From contig NC_089826.1 of the NCBI RefSeq assembly GCF_035046505.1, positions 7,234,254 through 7,298,253 on the forward strand: a DNA stretch of 64,000 bases, written 5' to 3'. A program made the position numbers and the translations under genes. The notes beneath the pieces are model-generated. The model saw nothing but the letters and a program-made list of their open reading frames with translations, was not told the DNA's origin and did not search any database. This document shows positions 1-11,693 of this stretch, one piece after another (within the stretch, counting starts at the first letter, position 1; every line of letters begins with the position of its first letter). Origin of the DNA: Tiliqua scincoides (taxonomy: Eukaryota > Chordata > Lepidosauria > Squamata > Scincidae).

Positions 1-150
1 CTGGCAGCAGCAGTCTAAGGTTTCAGACAGAGGATGGTCATCCTTGACACCTGCCACCTGCTTAACTGGAGATGCCAAGGACTGAGAGCCTGAGACTGTC
101 TGCAACTGAAGGAGGCACTCAGCCCCTGGGCATAGGAAAGCAACTTCCTA
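1..150 (-). repeat. tRNA-type SINE, partial, cut by window edge
   Basis: Read on the minus strand, this stretch resembles the squamate SINE seen at 13270 and 19700: a tRNA-like head, then wording around CTGGAGATGCCA and a cytosine-poor middle. The left end lies outside the window and the sequence is diverged. The family assignment rests on recall of that SINE and on similarity to the other two copies. Confidence 0.45.
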
Positions 151-229
151 GTTAGGGTTTCAGAAAGACTGTCAAGCCCTTTCATTTTTGCAGCTGGTAG
201 TTGGCTGATTTGGGCCTTTCCAGCGTTAT

Positions 230-862
230 TTTGTGACCTTTAGTTCTGGTCGCCGCATCTCAAAAAAGACATAGTGGAAATGGAAAAGGTGCAGAAGAGA
301 GCGACTAAGATGATTACGGGGCTGGGGCACCTTCCTTATGAGGAAAGGCTACGGCGTTTGGGCCTCTTCAGCCTAGAAAAGAGACGCCTGAGGGAGGACA
401 TGATTGAGACATACAAAATTATGCAGGGGATGGACAGAGTGGATAGAGAGATGCTCTTTACACTCTCACATAACACCAGAACCAGGGGACATCCGCTAAA
501 ATTGAGTTTTGGGAGAGTTAGAACAGACAACAGAAAATATTTCTTTACTCAGCGTGTGGTTGGTCTGTGGAACTCCTTGCCACAGGATGTGGTGATGGTG
601 TCTAGCCTGGACGCCTTTAAAAAGGGATTGGACAAGTTTCTGGAGGAAAAATCCATTGCGGGTTACAAGCCACGATGTGCATGTACAACCTCCTGATTTT
701 AGAAATGGGCTATGTCGATGCAGGGGAGGGCACCAGGATGAGGTCTCTTGTTATCTGGTGTGCTCCCTGGGGCATTTGGTGGGCCGCTGTGAGATACAGG
801 AAGCTGGACTAGATGGGCCTATGGCCTGATCCAGTGGGGCTCTTCTTATGTTCTTATGATTT
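230..862 (+). mobile_element. CR1 LINE, 5'-truncated 3' end with ORF2 C-terminus
   Basis: The stretch 274-696 translates to the C-terminal tail of a CR1-type reverse transcriptase. Its blocks are VQKRATKMITGLGHLPYEER, LGLFSLEKRRLR and RVVGLWNSLPQDVV, the last being the family's hallmark WNSLP. After the stop comes the CR1 3'UTR with CTGGACTAGATGGGCC and a terminal TTCTTATG repeat at about 842-859. Endonuclease and catalytic RT domains are absent, as is usual for 5'-truncated CR1. The frame stays open over 140 codons, so this is one of the younger CR1 copies in the window. Confidence 0.87.
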
Positions 863-2622
863 ACTTTTTTTATTATTCATTCATTTCATAATTGGGTTGG
901 GGCGTGTTTTTGCAAATGTTTGGCATTTTCTAAACATTTGAGCTATTTTGAGAAAGTACTATAGAACTATTTTAAACACATAAATGTTTGGATAATGGGA
1001 ATCTTCTGCATTCCTGGGCAGAGTCAAATCTCAGGAAATTCCAAGGCACAGAACGTACAAAACGGAAGAGTCATCTGCCCACCCCCTGCAAAAGCTCTCC
1101 GGTATTAAGAGCTCCACCGCAGGTACCGGAAAGGATACTCACAGTGCAATCCTAACTTGTGCTGGAACAGGCAGGCCGACAGGCCTACGCTGTATCCAGC
1201 GCAAGTTTGGGGCTGGCTGTGGCTCTGCCCGAGGGAAGAGGAAATAATTCCCCTTACCCCAGGTAGAGACGCAGCAGCTCCAATGGGTCTACTCTGATCT
1301 GTGCCACCTCAAGAGGTGCTGCAGACACAAGCCAAAACCGGTAGCTTGGAGCCACTCCACGCCGCCCAGGAACGGGATCAGGATCCAGCATAGCTGCCGA
1401 GTCCTGGCTCCACCCCTTGCTCTCCCACTGCCCCCCCCGCCCACCCCCCCACTCCTGAATGCTTCCTCCCCACCCTCTCCATGCTCCCAGCCAAGCCCAC
1501 ACCGGCCAAGGTCAGTCTGCACAGACTCACTAGTCTCGCTTGGCGTAGCCTCCACAGGCCGGCACATGTCCCTGCCCCAACCCAGCAGAGGAGGTACAAA
1601 CGTGCTTTACAGCGCATTTGCGATCCTCCCAGGTCAGCGCAAAGGACTTGTGCCAGCAGAGTGCTCGGCTTTGATGGCACTCTCACTTGCCTAAATCCTA
1701 TTGACTTCAGTGGGGCTTAAGTAGAGATGAGCTCGCTGCAGGTTCATCATTAAGACAAGCATCTGGATCCAGTTCCACCAATACCTTTAAAAACAAACCA
1801 GTTTAAAGGCCACCCCGGTCAGCTGGCATAACAGACATATGAAATGGTAAAACAAAAAAGATGCTGGATGAATGTCTCCTGCCTTTCCAACAGAATCAAC
1901 ACCAGAGCTTCACCTCCATGTTTACACAGCAACAGGGGGACATTGTCTTGGTGCGGCCGTTATGTTCCATTGACTTTACGGGGTTTGAACAAGGCGCGAC
2001 GGGATACTGATGTGCGCAGAGAAGACAGAGTGTTCTGGGCTTCCATGCTGAATGAAAACATTTGTACTGTCAAAGGGCAGACTTTCATTTCAGGCTCTCA
2101 AAGCACCAGGATAAAATATTTCCTTTGGAGGATCTCACACATCATTTCGGCTGGATAAACACATGCATGCGCTGATCAGCCACATCTGGGCTGGCTTCTC
2201 CCAGAAATCTTCAAAGTCTTGCATCACAGATGCATTTCTTTGAGATGCATCCTCTTTGGGACAGACTGGTTACTGAGTGACAGCCATCAGAACTATTTCT
2301 GATGTGTGGGATAATCCTGACCCCACAGCACAGCAGAACCTCTCTTGAGACCAGGGATGCTTGGATGTCAGCCTCTTTAGATTGACCACATCCTGCAGAT
2401 GCTCTATATCATGTATAGGTTGCAATGATGTCTTCAGATAGACCAGAATCCCTTGCATAAGATGATGTAAGATTGCAAGGAATTCTCAGGTAATGAAGCA
2501 TTGCATGGAGGAAGTGGGGACGTGGACCTGGGGCACTTGGCTTTGGGGTATCTGTGGGTAAGATAGCTGAAGAGGCCCTCCAATTTCTGCTTGGATCCTG
2601 ATGAAGTCTTCTCTCTCCTTTC
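863..2622. other. Unassigned intergenic stretch with a GC-rich block
   Basis: No coding signal was found. Bases 1141-1725 are GC-rich, start with GTGCAATCCTAAC and end near CCTATTGACTTCAGTGGGGC. Those end words occur in squamate palindromic repeats, so this block may be a diverged non-autonomous element of about 600 bp. Its overlapping minus frames are proline- and glycine-rich, as expected of GC-rich non-coding DNA. The remainder shows nothing recognisable. Confidence 0.3.
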
Positions 2623-2865
2623 CAGTGGTGTTGCTAGGGAATGTGGGTCACACCGGGTGACGTCCAAGGGGGGTGACACAACTACTGTCCAAAATTGTGA
2701 AAATCTTGGTATTTTTGAACACTACCATCATGATATATATCATTTGATGTGTAATCTCATGCAGTACACAATGAAATAAACTGCTTTGAAATATCTCTAT
2801 TCTATAAAAAGTTATAGTCAAAAAACCAGCGGGGGTGGGGCAATCGTTTATCACTATGCCCACTG
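2623..2865 (+). mobile_element. hAT-like MITE, CAGTGG ends, family also at 31490
   Basis: It begins CAGTGGTG and ends with a CACTG terminus. The inner 2690-2780 part is clearly the reverse complement of 31540-31660, sharing words such as TCATGATGGTA and GCATGAGATT in minus reading. No clear 8-bp target duplication remains. It is too short to encode a transposase. Confidence 0.6.
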
Positions 2866-3065
2866 CAAGGGAAGAGGTCATTCATAGGGATGATGTGCTG
2901 GACTCCCACATCAGGTGACGGAAATCCTAGTGAGGTCACTGTTCCTTTCTTCCCCTTTATTATATTTCATGTACATGGCCCTGGTTTAAGGAGTTGCTGG
3001 AAGCATCACCTCCATGGGTGATCCTTACTTCTGACCATTTCCAGAGTGGTAGACTATTCCAGCAA

Positions 3066-3952
3066 AAACAATAAGGAGTTTTGTAGCCCCTTTAAGATGA
3101 ACCATTTATTTCAGCATTAATAATAATAATAAACAACTTTATTTCTATCCCGCCCTTCTCCCCAAAGGGACCCAGGGCGGCTTACAACATATAAAAACCG
3201 ATTAAAACATAATTTAACAAACAGATAAAAACATATTAAAAACACATTAACAGAAATCATAAAAACAGTAGTCAGATAAAAGTCAGAAGAAAAAGAGCAT
3301 AAAACAGCAGTTCTTAGAGGAATCAGGCCTGTAAAAAAGCAACTAAAAGATGTATAAAAGATGTTAAACAGGCCATAAAGTCAGAAGGTTTGTTTAAACA
3401 GCAAGGTCTTCAGGCCTTGCCGAAAAGTCTCAAGAGAGGGAGCCATTCTTAAGTCAAAGGGAAGGGAGTTCCATAACGTTGGTGCCACTACTGAGAAGGC
3501 CCTGTTTCTTGCCGCTGCCCCACGTACCTCCTTAGGCGGCGGCACTTGTAACAAGGCCTTCTCTGATGACCTGAGAGGACGAGTCGGATTGTACAGGAGT
3601 AGGCGATCTCTAAGATATCCTGGCCCAGAGCAGTATAGGGCTTTAAAGGTCAAAACCAGCACCTTGAATTGGGCCCGGAAACGAATGGGCAGCCAATGTA
3701 GCCCCTGGAGAAGTGGACTGACAGAGTCAAACCGCCTAGCTCCAGTGACCACACGGGCCGCCGCATTCTGCACTAATTGCAGTTTCCGAACCGTCTTCAG
3801 GGGCAGCCCCACATAAAGCGCGTTACAATAACCTAACCAGCATTAACTTTGCTGGGCTGTGGTTTACTTCATCAGATGCATGAAGTTCACAAAAGTTTCT
3901 TCTGACATAAACTGGATAGCCTTTGAGCTACAAGACTCCTTATTGGGAATGC
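3066..3952. repeat. Reptile interspersed repeat split by an L2 insertion
   Basis: The left arm (3066-3120) contains AATAAGGAGTTTTGTAGCCC. The right arm (3838-3952) contains CTTCATCAGATGCATGAAG and ends GCTACAAGACTCCTTATTG. The two ends are inverted relative to each other, and the arms join cleanly once the L2 copy at 3121-3837 is ignored. I recognise the 'cttcatcagatgcatga' wording from dispersed reptile repeats but cannot name the family. Confidence 0.5.
3121..3837 (-). mobile_element. L2 LINE, 5'-truncated, ORF2 C-terminus and TAA-type tail
   Basis: On the minus strand, 3381-3812 encodes an L2-type RT tail: LQLVQNAAARVVTG, then PLLQGLHWLPIRFR, then APTLWNSLPFDLR. The 3'UTR runs to a CGCCCTGGGTCCC / GGGCGGGATAG block and a TAATAATAATAA tail at 3116-3133. 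The 9-bp word CAGCATTAA stands at 3112-3120 and again at 3838-3846, a target-site duplication. The 143-codon open frame and intact duplication suggest a fairly recent insertion. Confidence 0.9.
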
Positions 3953-4813
3953 CCATAGCATTATAAAGGTACTCTAAGACATTGGACTTCCACGTCTTTA
4001 GCCCAACTCACAGTTGGGTCATGACTTGACCTCAGGTGGGTCTCACCAGGGTCACAGTCACCATTTTCTATCATTTATGAAACCTTTTAAGAAAACGACA
4101 AAAGAGGATAAAGATGGAGAGCAACGGACAGTGCAAGGAAGCAAAGAGGGACAAAAACAGCTAGACAGTGGTAGGCACATTGAGGGTTTGACTTAGGCTA
4201 GAATGGCAAAGGAAACATTTGGGTAATAGTGTATCCAAATAATGGCGTATGAGTCATTCAAAAGAACATGCAACCATACAACTGCACACTGCTGAGCTTT
4301 ACGCTTGATGAAACCTGCTTTTTATTGCATCACAACAGCCTCATTAATAAGAAATGTGCCTAAACCTGAAACAAATCATTCCCCTATTTGTGCGGTGGAA
4401 ACAGCAGTTTACTAGCAAAGAAAGCCCTTGTGTCTCTATCAGCGGCATACGAGAGCCGACTGAGCTTTCTTTAGGCGAATCTGTCCGACATGCCCAACAA
4501 AAAGAGGTCTCATCCTTTTCCTCCTCTTTGAGCTGATTCTGCCCCCCCCCCCGCCTGAATCTGCCAGTGGCACAGAACCTTTGCACAACTGCAAGTGCAG
4601 AATACTCTTTCGCAGTGGGTAGAGAGAGAGGACATTTTCCCATCTTTCCTAACACCAGCAGTTGGGGTCAGCCAATGACTGGCAGAAGACTGAGGAGAGA
4701 CAAAAGGAAGTTACGTCATCACACCATGCTTAGCTAATTTACAGAAACCACTGCTGCAGGCTATAGTGATAGCCAACACCATCACTCTTGCCTCATATGC
4801 CCTGCTTGTGGGC
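3953..4813. other. Intergenic, nothing recognised
   Basis: Mixed-composition DNA with a short C-run near 4541. The open frame on the minus strand at 4344-4655 has no recognisable domain and no splice or start context. I see no repeat family here. Confidence 0.4.
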
Positions 4814-5001
4814 CAGTAGTGTAGCTAGAGGGGGTGCAAAGCACTAAGTTTTGCAGGGAGCCTCAACACACCATGCAAATAGCCCCTCCCCCTCCCCTTC
4901 AGAGCCATTCCGGGCCACTCCGTTTTGCTCCCATTTCACAGAATGGCTCCAAAAGGCACGGCACAACTTAATGCTTTGCACCCCCTTTAGCTATGCTACT
5001 G
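4814..5001. mobile_element. Palindromic hAT-like MITE with long terminal inverted repeats
   Basis: The left end reads CAGTAGTGTAGCTAGAGGGG and the right end, in reverse complement, reads CAGTAGCATAGCTAAAGGGG. Near-matching continues for roughly 37 bp. The flanking octamers TTGTGGGC (4806-4813) and TCGTGAGC (5002-5009) agree at six of eight positions, as for a decayed 8-bp duplication. No coding capacity. Confidence 0.72.
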
Positions 5002-5007
5002 TCGTGA

Positions 5008-5105
5008 GCTATCTGGAAACATCTGGCTGGTCCATCTTGGGAACAAGACGCAGGACTAGATGGGCCCTTGCTTTGATCCAGCAGGGCTGTTGCCACATTC
5101 TTAAA
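5008..5105 (+). mobile_element. CR1 3' tail fragment
   Basis: It contains GGACTAGATGGGCCCTTGCTT and GATCCAGCAGGGCTGTTG, the conserved CR1 3'UTR words, ending in a degraded CACATTCTTA. It directly abuts the MITE at 4814-5001. Confidence 0.6.
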
Positions 5106-5232
5106 CAAGACGTTTGGGTGTGTATATAGACATGGAAGTGATTCTCAGGAGCCATCCTGTGATTTAATAAACAGAACTTGAGAAGCAGCCTCAAGCTAAC
5201 TCAAAGACTCATATAAATAGATGGAAATATAG

Positions 5233-5259
5233 ACACACACACACACACACACACACACA
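5233..5259. repeat. (CA)n microsatellite
   Basis: An uninterrupted AC dinucleotide run of 27 bases, about 13 units. Confidence 0.97.
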
Positions 5260-6059
5260 AATTGGGTTATAATTAACTGTTACTACTTCAGGAAAGAGAT
5301 TTGAGAGTCATTGTGGGTAACTCATTGAAACCATCTGCTCAGTGTGCTTCGGCGGCCAAAACGGCAAATGGATTGCTAAGCCGTATTAGGAAAGGCAGAG
5401 CGAATCACACTGAATTGGTAATAATAGTGCAGCTAAAAAATATCACTTGGGCTGATTCAACTGTTTGTCAGGCACTCAAGTGGCAAAGGCTGTGAGCTTC
5501 TGATTTGCCACCTTGCACGGCATGTGAAGCAGGAAACTGGGGAGCTTCTCTGTAGTGAGAGTCACGAACACCAGGTGTGATTTGTGGCTGACGTCTTAGA
5601 CCACACATCAGCAGACGTGGGCCAAAACACGCTGGTGCCTTAGGCAGAAATAGCACCCCATACAGATATTGCAGATATGCACCCCCTGCAGATATGCACT
5701 GGCTGCTCAGTGACCACTAATGGTGCCCTGAAGGTTGCCAACACCTTACCTGTCCTAATGGAAGGTCTTGTTGTGCAACAGTAAACCCCAAAGCATTTTA
5801 ACATAGATGACCACAGGGAGATACTGGCTCACACTGAATCAGACCATGCTCGGTCCCAGACAATGCTCTCTCCTCTGACTAGCAGGAACTCCTCCAGGGT
5901 CTCAACCAGAGAAGGAACTTTCCCAGCCTTGCTACCTGAGATCCTTTTAAATTGAAGAAACCAGGGATTGAAGTTCAGGCATTCAGTTAATTAAACGGTA
6001 CGCTCTGCTACTACGATTTATTGTTGATTATATTAAGCATGCTGGTTGCTACTTTCACT
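5260..6059. other. Intergenic, nothing recognised
   Basis: Short unlinked open frames only. No family motif or repeat boundary could be supported. Confidence 0.4.
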
Positions 6060-6262
6060 ACCTATTTATTTATTTTCCGCATTTTAATACTTCCCTTCCT
6101 CCAAGGGTGGGGTACATAGTTCCTCCTCCCCTTCTCACAACAACCCTGTGAGGCAAGTGAGGCTGAGAGGTGGTGAAGCTTCATGGCTGAGCAGTGATCT
6201 TAACCTGGATCTTTTAGGTCTGGCTCCCAAACCACTACACCGTCATGGCTCTCTTTAATGGT
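6060..6262 (-). repeat. MIR-like (CORE-type) SINE
   Basis: Read on the minus strand it begins with a tRNA-like head (GTGTAGTGGTTTGGGAGCC), goes through AGGTTAAGATCACTGCTCAG and the TCACAGGGTTGTTGTGAG core, and ends in an AAATAAATAAAT tail. This order matches MIR-like SINEs. The other copies in the window are at 45215 and 51128. Confidence 0.7.
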
Positions 6263-6282
6263 GCTTGTTTTATGTATTTCAG

Positions 6283-6369
6283 AGCCGATCCTATACATGT
6301 CTACTCAGAAGTGTCCGATTATAGTTCATGGGGTTTACTCCCAGGTAAGCATGGCTAGGATTGCAGCCT
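6283..6369. repeat. Squamate palindromic short repeat, single copy
   Basis: It runs from GATCCTATACATGTCTACTC to CCCAGGTAAGCATGGCTAGG, with near-inverted ends. The same word set (TCTACTCAGAAGT, TTACTCCCAGGTAAG, AGGATTGCAGCC) recurs at 36043, 55071, 63514 and in the array at 56590. Confidence 0.65.
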
Positions 6370-8089
6370 TAACGTTGTATGCAAGTTTTGATGCCATGTA
6401 TTATGTATTTTAATATTGTATTCAATATTACAGTATTTTAATTGTAATTTAAATTACAATTTGAAGTTTTTAGGAAAAGTGGGGTATAAATAAATACACA
6501 CACTCAACCATCGAGCCATGGACACCAACACTTCTACAAACTTCTCTTACTTTGAAAGTTGGACCTCAAATTAAGATAATTACTCAAATCTAACTCAGAT
6601 CTTTTATCTTCCAGCTGTGAAAGAAAACAATCCTCTATGCTGGGCAGAAGGCAGTGAATTTGGGAGATAAGGAGTATTTAAGGCAGGAACCGGAGGGATA
6701 CATATCTCTGTGTTACACTTTATTAGAATGGAGAAAATAAAAAGGTGTTGTAGTTCTGGTGCCGTTTCTTCAACAGCTGCAAACTTACTGTGATGAATCC
6801 CATTCCACCCCTGCAAATTTTGGGGGGGGCCTATTTTCCTTTATTTTTGGACACTTGGAAGCCCCTGTAAAATGCATTACCCACAAGCAGCTCTTGCAAG
6901 TAGTCTTTGCCCTGTGTTTGCAAATGCCGTTCTGAGACAGCCATGTGCTGAATTCAGGTTTCTCTTCCTGTCTGAGATGGCTCCCAAGTTGGGCATGCAC
7001 TCAGTGATTGGGAAGCCAAACCTGTCCATCCAGGTTAAAGGGGTGGGAGGGTGACCAGGTGGGTCACTCATTGTGGGTTACATCATCAATCCAAAGTTAT
7101 AAATTTCACAGCCCCCTGTAAGTATTATTCTCTACGAGTTGCCTGATTAACCCGTTCCTGAGAGTTCAGAGAGAGAGAGAGGTCATGAGTGCAATGACTG
7201 GGGATCCCTTCCCATGTAAGTAACATAAGCTAGGGACTGTCTAGCTAGAGTACGATCAGGTTTTGGTTTCATTTCATTGTCCCTCCAGCCATTACAGCCT
7301 TCCCCAGGTTGAAGGCTGTTATGACTGGGGGGTGGGGGATAGTGGGCTGAGTACATTTGAGTAGCATCCAGCTCCATCTGCTGGATGTTAATAGTTATTG
7401 CACCCATTTGGTGAAAACATTTCTTTATGCTTTCATGCCAGGCTCAGGCACTTTCCCTCCACCTGTTTGTACTTTTTACTTTCTTTTCTCGTTTTGTTTA
7501 ATCCCTTGTTGTTTGGACTTTTAATAAACTTGTCACATTCTGGCCCTTTGCCTGTTCATGGGTAAATCCAGTGGATTATCACATCTCTTTACCCTGCAGA
7601 TGCTACTGGGGAATTGATTTTTCCCCTGAAGTTCAGTGCTTTCCTGGGAGGGTTCTTCTTCCCAGACAGCCCTCTTCTGCTTAGTCTCTGTTGCCTGGGA
7701 TGGTGGCAGTGGATACAATCAACCAACGGTTTTTCCCCATTCAGCTGTTGGGGAAAGTGGGAAGCAGGAGGTTGTGTGCACTTGTGCTAACCATTAGGTG
7801 CTGTTCTCCTTGGTCAACCTTCCTTCTCCCAGGAGTCCCTTTCCCTGACACTTTGGGAGCAAAGAAGATTATGGATCTGCAGATTCATAATCCAAGGGGG
7901 CAAAACCAACTTGACACACGGACATAGCCACTTTTCAGTCATTTTAAAGGCTCTTGTCTGTCATGGCTAAAGATAAAGATACCCCTGCTAATTGGGTAAG
8001 AGGCACTTTTTCAAGTGGGTGCTCCTCTTTTTAGCAGGGGGAGAGTAACTGGCCCACCTCACCCCAGCACTGTCTGTTCTAGTGGCTGT
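6370..8089. other. Intergenic, nothing recognised
   Basis: AT-rich start, with short unlinked open frames and a G-run near 7328. No repeat family or exon could be supported. Confidence 0.4.
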
Positions 8090-8225
8090 CTGCTGGTATT
8101 CATTTGCATCTTTTTAGATTGTGAGCCCTTTTGGGACAGGAAGCGATTTAGTTATGTGATTTTTCTCTGTAAACCGCTTTGTGAACTTTTAGTTGAAAAG
8201 CGGTATATAAATACTGTTGATTGAT
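8090..8225 (+). repeat. L2-type LINE 3' tail fragment
   Basis: It contains TTTAGATTGTGAGCCCTTTTGGGACAGG and TGTAAACCGCTTTGTGAAC followed by AAGCGGTATATAAATACTG. I recognise this layout as an L2-like LINE terminus in squamates. The minus-strand stretch at 16829-16905 is a second copy of the same tail. Confidence 0.5.
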
Positions 8226-8327
8226 ATGAATTTGACACTCTTCTTTATATCACCCCACACTGCGGTTTCTCCTTCCTTTGGTTGCCTTTCCGAATAGTAC
8301 GTATACCCCCAAGACCTTATGCTATAT

Positions 8328-8751
8328 AAGGGGTATCCAAACTTTTTGGCAGGAAGGCCACATCATCTCTCTGACACTGCATCAGGGGCCAGGAAAAACA
8401 AGAATTAATTTACATATTAAATTTAAATAAATTTAAATAAATGAATATATTAGAGATGGAATTTATATGAATGAAAGAAGGTCTTACAATAGCTCAAGGC
8501 CTATAAAAGGCCTTGCACAAAGCAAGGCCAGCCTTTTCTTTGCTGCTGCAACACAGATATGAATTACCAAGCAATGGAGGGAGCCCTCGTTCCACAGCTC
8601 ATGTGAGAGGTCAGTTGTGTTGGGCCAGCACGGGCTCCAGCAAGTCTCCGGAGGGCCAGAGGCTCATTGGAGACTGGGGGCTCCCCATGGGCCAGAATGG
8701 GAGTCCTCAAGGGCCACTAGTGGCCCCAGGGCCAGGGTTTGGGCACCCCTG
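8328..8751. mobile_element. hAT MITE, CAGGGGTGTCC family, perfect 8-bp target duplication
   Basis: The ends are (C/A)AGGGGTATCCAAAC and GTTTGGGCACCCCTG, a near-perfect inverted pair. The octamer TGCTATAT flanks both sides (8320-8327 and 8752-8759), the signature length of hAT integration. The interior closely matches the copy at 26631, including a TATAAAAGG word at 8502-8510. There is no transposase frame, so it depended on another element's enzyme. Confidence 0.92.
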
Positions 8752-8759
8752 TGCTATAT

Positions 8760-9717
8760 CATGCTGTATGGTTGGGAGGGGGGTTGCGATCTGGCAAATA
8801 TCTCCAGATCCAGGTAAACCTGATTTAGAGGTGTGTGAAATACCCAACCACAACCATCCCAATCAATTTCACTGACTTTATTGAATTTTTTTTTTATCTT
8901 TCCTTGAAACCCCTCCAGATGTCACACCCAAACAGCACCATTCAAGTGTGCTTCTGATTTTGCTTTAGGTGAACTGGAAGTCAGCTCTTATCCTGGACGT
9001 TAGCCTTCAACCATCCAACATACCAGATGATCACCTTATAAGACACATGGCCAATCGCCCATCTGCCTCAAACTATTTTTTTATGTACTTGTGCACGTCA
9101 GTTCTAACGTACATTGGCAAAATTTATGTTTCATAATTACAGGTTAGAATCATGAAGTTCTGTCTGTACACGATCCTCAAACCACTCTGCCAGGAAAGTT
9201 TCCTGAAAAGAAATTGGGATGGAGCAAACAAAATGATCTGAAGAGGAGAGAATCTAAAGAATTAAAGAATTCCTAAATAATGTCCTAATTCTCTTATTAC
9301 AATTGTCATCCTAATTCTATTTCTCTTTGTAAAAACCCAAAACACCAGGTGGAAGGAGCCGAGTAAAAGCAAAAATTATTTCATTTGAACATAAAGTGTT
9401 CAGTTTGCCCAATTGTTACAGAGATTATGTCATTCCTAGTTGCAAAAGATCAGAAAGATAATTCAGCCACTGACTGCACTGACAGGCATAATATATTTAT
9501 GAGGTCAAAGGGGTCACACCAATGGATTCTCCCAGGGTAAACATCTAGACCTTGTAGATCTGGAGACAAGCTAGAAAATGTCATGCTGGCAAACACCATT
9601 CACCTCTCTGAAAATTCAGTCTTCGATTCCTTCCTACACTGGCTTCCAGAAGTCCCAAGACCTTTTGGTGTTCAGTCAGAATATCCAAATGGAGACTATA
9701 AATGGTAGTAAAAGGTA
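8760..9717. other. Intergenic, nothing recognised
   Basis: AT-rich single-copy-looking DNA with no open frame above 60 codons and no recognisable family words. Confidence 0.4.
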
Positions 9718-10416
9718 GTTGGCAACCTTCAGTCTCGAAAGACTATGGTATCGCGCTCTGGATGGTGGTTCTGGCACAGTGTCTAGTGTGGCTGAAAAGG
9801 CCGATTCGGGAGTGACAATCCCTTCCACACTGGGAGCAAGTGCAGTCTGTCCCTGGTCTGTCTCCCTGGCTATGGGCCTTCCTTCTTTGCCTCTTTCCTC
9901 AGTCTGTTGGCCAAGTGTCTCTTCAAACTGGGAAAGGCCATGCTGCACAGCCTGCCTCCAAGCGGGCCGCTCAGAGGCCAGGGTTTCCCACCTGTTGAGG
10001 TCCACTCCTAAGGCCTTCAGATCCCTCTTGCAGATGTCCTTGTATCGCAGCTGTGGTCGACCTGTAGGGCGCTTTCCCTGCACAAGTTCTCCATAGAGGA
10101 GATCCTTTGGGATCCGGCCATCATCCATTCTCAGGACATGACCGAGCCAATGCAGGTGTCTCTATTTCAGCAGTGCATACATGCTAGGGATTCCAGCTCG
10201 TTCCAGGACTGTGTTGTTTGGAACTTTGTCCTGCCAGGTGATGCCGAGGATGATGCGTCGGAGGCAGCGCATGTGGAAAGCGTTCAGTTTCCTCTCCTGT
10301 TGTGAGCGAAGAGTCCATGACTTGCTGCAGTACAGAAGTGTACTCAGGATGCGAGCTCTGTAGACCTGGATCTTGGTATGTTCCGTCAGCTTCTTGTTGG
10401 ACCAGACTCTCTTTCT
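9718..10416 (-). mobile_element. LINE with C-terminal C2HC finger, 5'-truncated
   Basis: The minus frames give an RT C-terminus. The order is VWSNKKLTEHTKIQVYRARI, SWTLRSQQERKLNAFHMRCL, ITWQDKVPNNTVLERAG, then MDDGRIPKDLLYGEL and VQGKRPTGRPQLRYKD. A stop and a frame change separate the two blocks, and the finger region is out of frame, so the copy is dead. The 3' terminus reads CTTTCGAGACTGAAGGTTGC in the minus sense. Sister copies lie at 15610, 29709 and 20939. The clade is left open; the 3' tail is shared with the 5S SINEs. Confidence 0.85.
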
Positions 10417-11693
10417 GAGTAAAAACACAATCAATTAAGGGCCCAATCCTATGGCTGCCCTGATTGTGTTCTGGTAGCACAGGGCACTTGGGGGAGACAA
10501 AAGGATGAAGTCATACTGGGGTGGGGGTGTGTGTGACCCAACTTTTAATATCTTAAAACCCCATAGGGAAGCACAGATTCTATTGCTGGATAAACTAACC
10601 ACCTTTGTTGCTTGGTGTCCCTTGATGGTCCATTCCCATTTCGATAGGAGTGCCTCTATTGCTTTGCACCCTGCCAAGGGTGTGGCAACCTTGATTCTCA
10701 AGAGGGCCCTGCCTAACTTATCATACAATGTCTTGATTAAGCTTACAAGGAGGTTGGAGAGGGAAGCTAAGATTGAAGGCACCTCTTTTGTGACACTAAC
10801 AAATCTGTTTACTCTAAAATCAGGAAGCTCCCAGGATGAGGCTTGTTTACGGGTCCAAATCTGCTGACCAGAGAAAGGCGTGGCTGATTGTGGAATGTTC
10901 CACCATGCAAAAGAAAGACATCTCCCAACCAGCTACAGTGAGGGCGGGGTGGGAGAGATTGCTCTGGAACAGGGGCGTCATGGGTTGGGGTCATCCAGTG
11001 CAGTTGGTGTCACCCCTACAGCCCCACTCTCTCTGGTCTCACCCATCCTGGGTGCCATCTCTGCAGAAGAGGGAGGACGAGGGGGGCAGGAGGCCAGCCT
11101 GATAGGGCCACTTTCATCTCATCTGACGTGGCAGCAGCTACTAGGAGTAGCAACCATGGGGGCTCCACACGGCCAGTTGCACACACGAGAAGAGGTTTGA
11201 TGGGGCAGGTGCTGTAGAAACCGAGGCTGCTGCTTCTGCTCTCACTGCTCCTGCCAGGGTTGGTGCCATTGCCTGCCTTCAAAGTCTCCAGACAAGCTGG
11301 CTTTCCGCAGTGGGGGGAGCTGACAGCCGGTCATTTTGGGGTCTCCCCTTCCCTTACCTGCTGCAGTCCTCGCCGCCCACACCCCCATTGTGATGCTACT
11401 GCTTTAAAAACCTAAGTTTGACCTTTTCCCCCACAGACTGTGGGACCCAAGTCCTCCTGCCCTCACCCACTTCTGAAAGGCCATGAGACTGACCTACATC
11501 ATGCTTTCCCGGCATGCACCTAGCACCATGTCCACAGGTATAAAACTAACACATCAGGCAACACCCCTTTCCGTCTTTTGACTTCTATTTCCATGCAGGT
11601 CTATTTCATTTCTTCTGCCCTATCACCCTTAATCATCAGGTGGTCTTCTGCTTTCTTTAAGGATATCACATTTGCTTGCTCACTGCTTTGAAA
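10417..11693. other. Intergenic, GC-richer, one possible hAT remnant
   Basis: A CAGGGGCGTCATGGGTTGG word near 10971, followed by GGTGTCACCCC, resembles hAT termini, but no matching second end was found. The open frames at 10435-11282 lie on both strands over the same bases and have no family resemblance. Confidence 0.3.

Noticed and set aside
5233-5259. Z-DNA-type regulatory element
   Set aside because: A plain (CA)n microsatellite far from any gene; no further support.
10435-10867. Overlapping 115- and 120-codon frames
   Set aside because: Both strands open over the same bases, no domain, and repeats on both sides.
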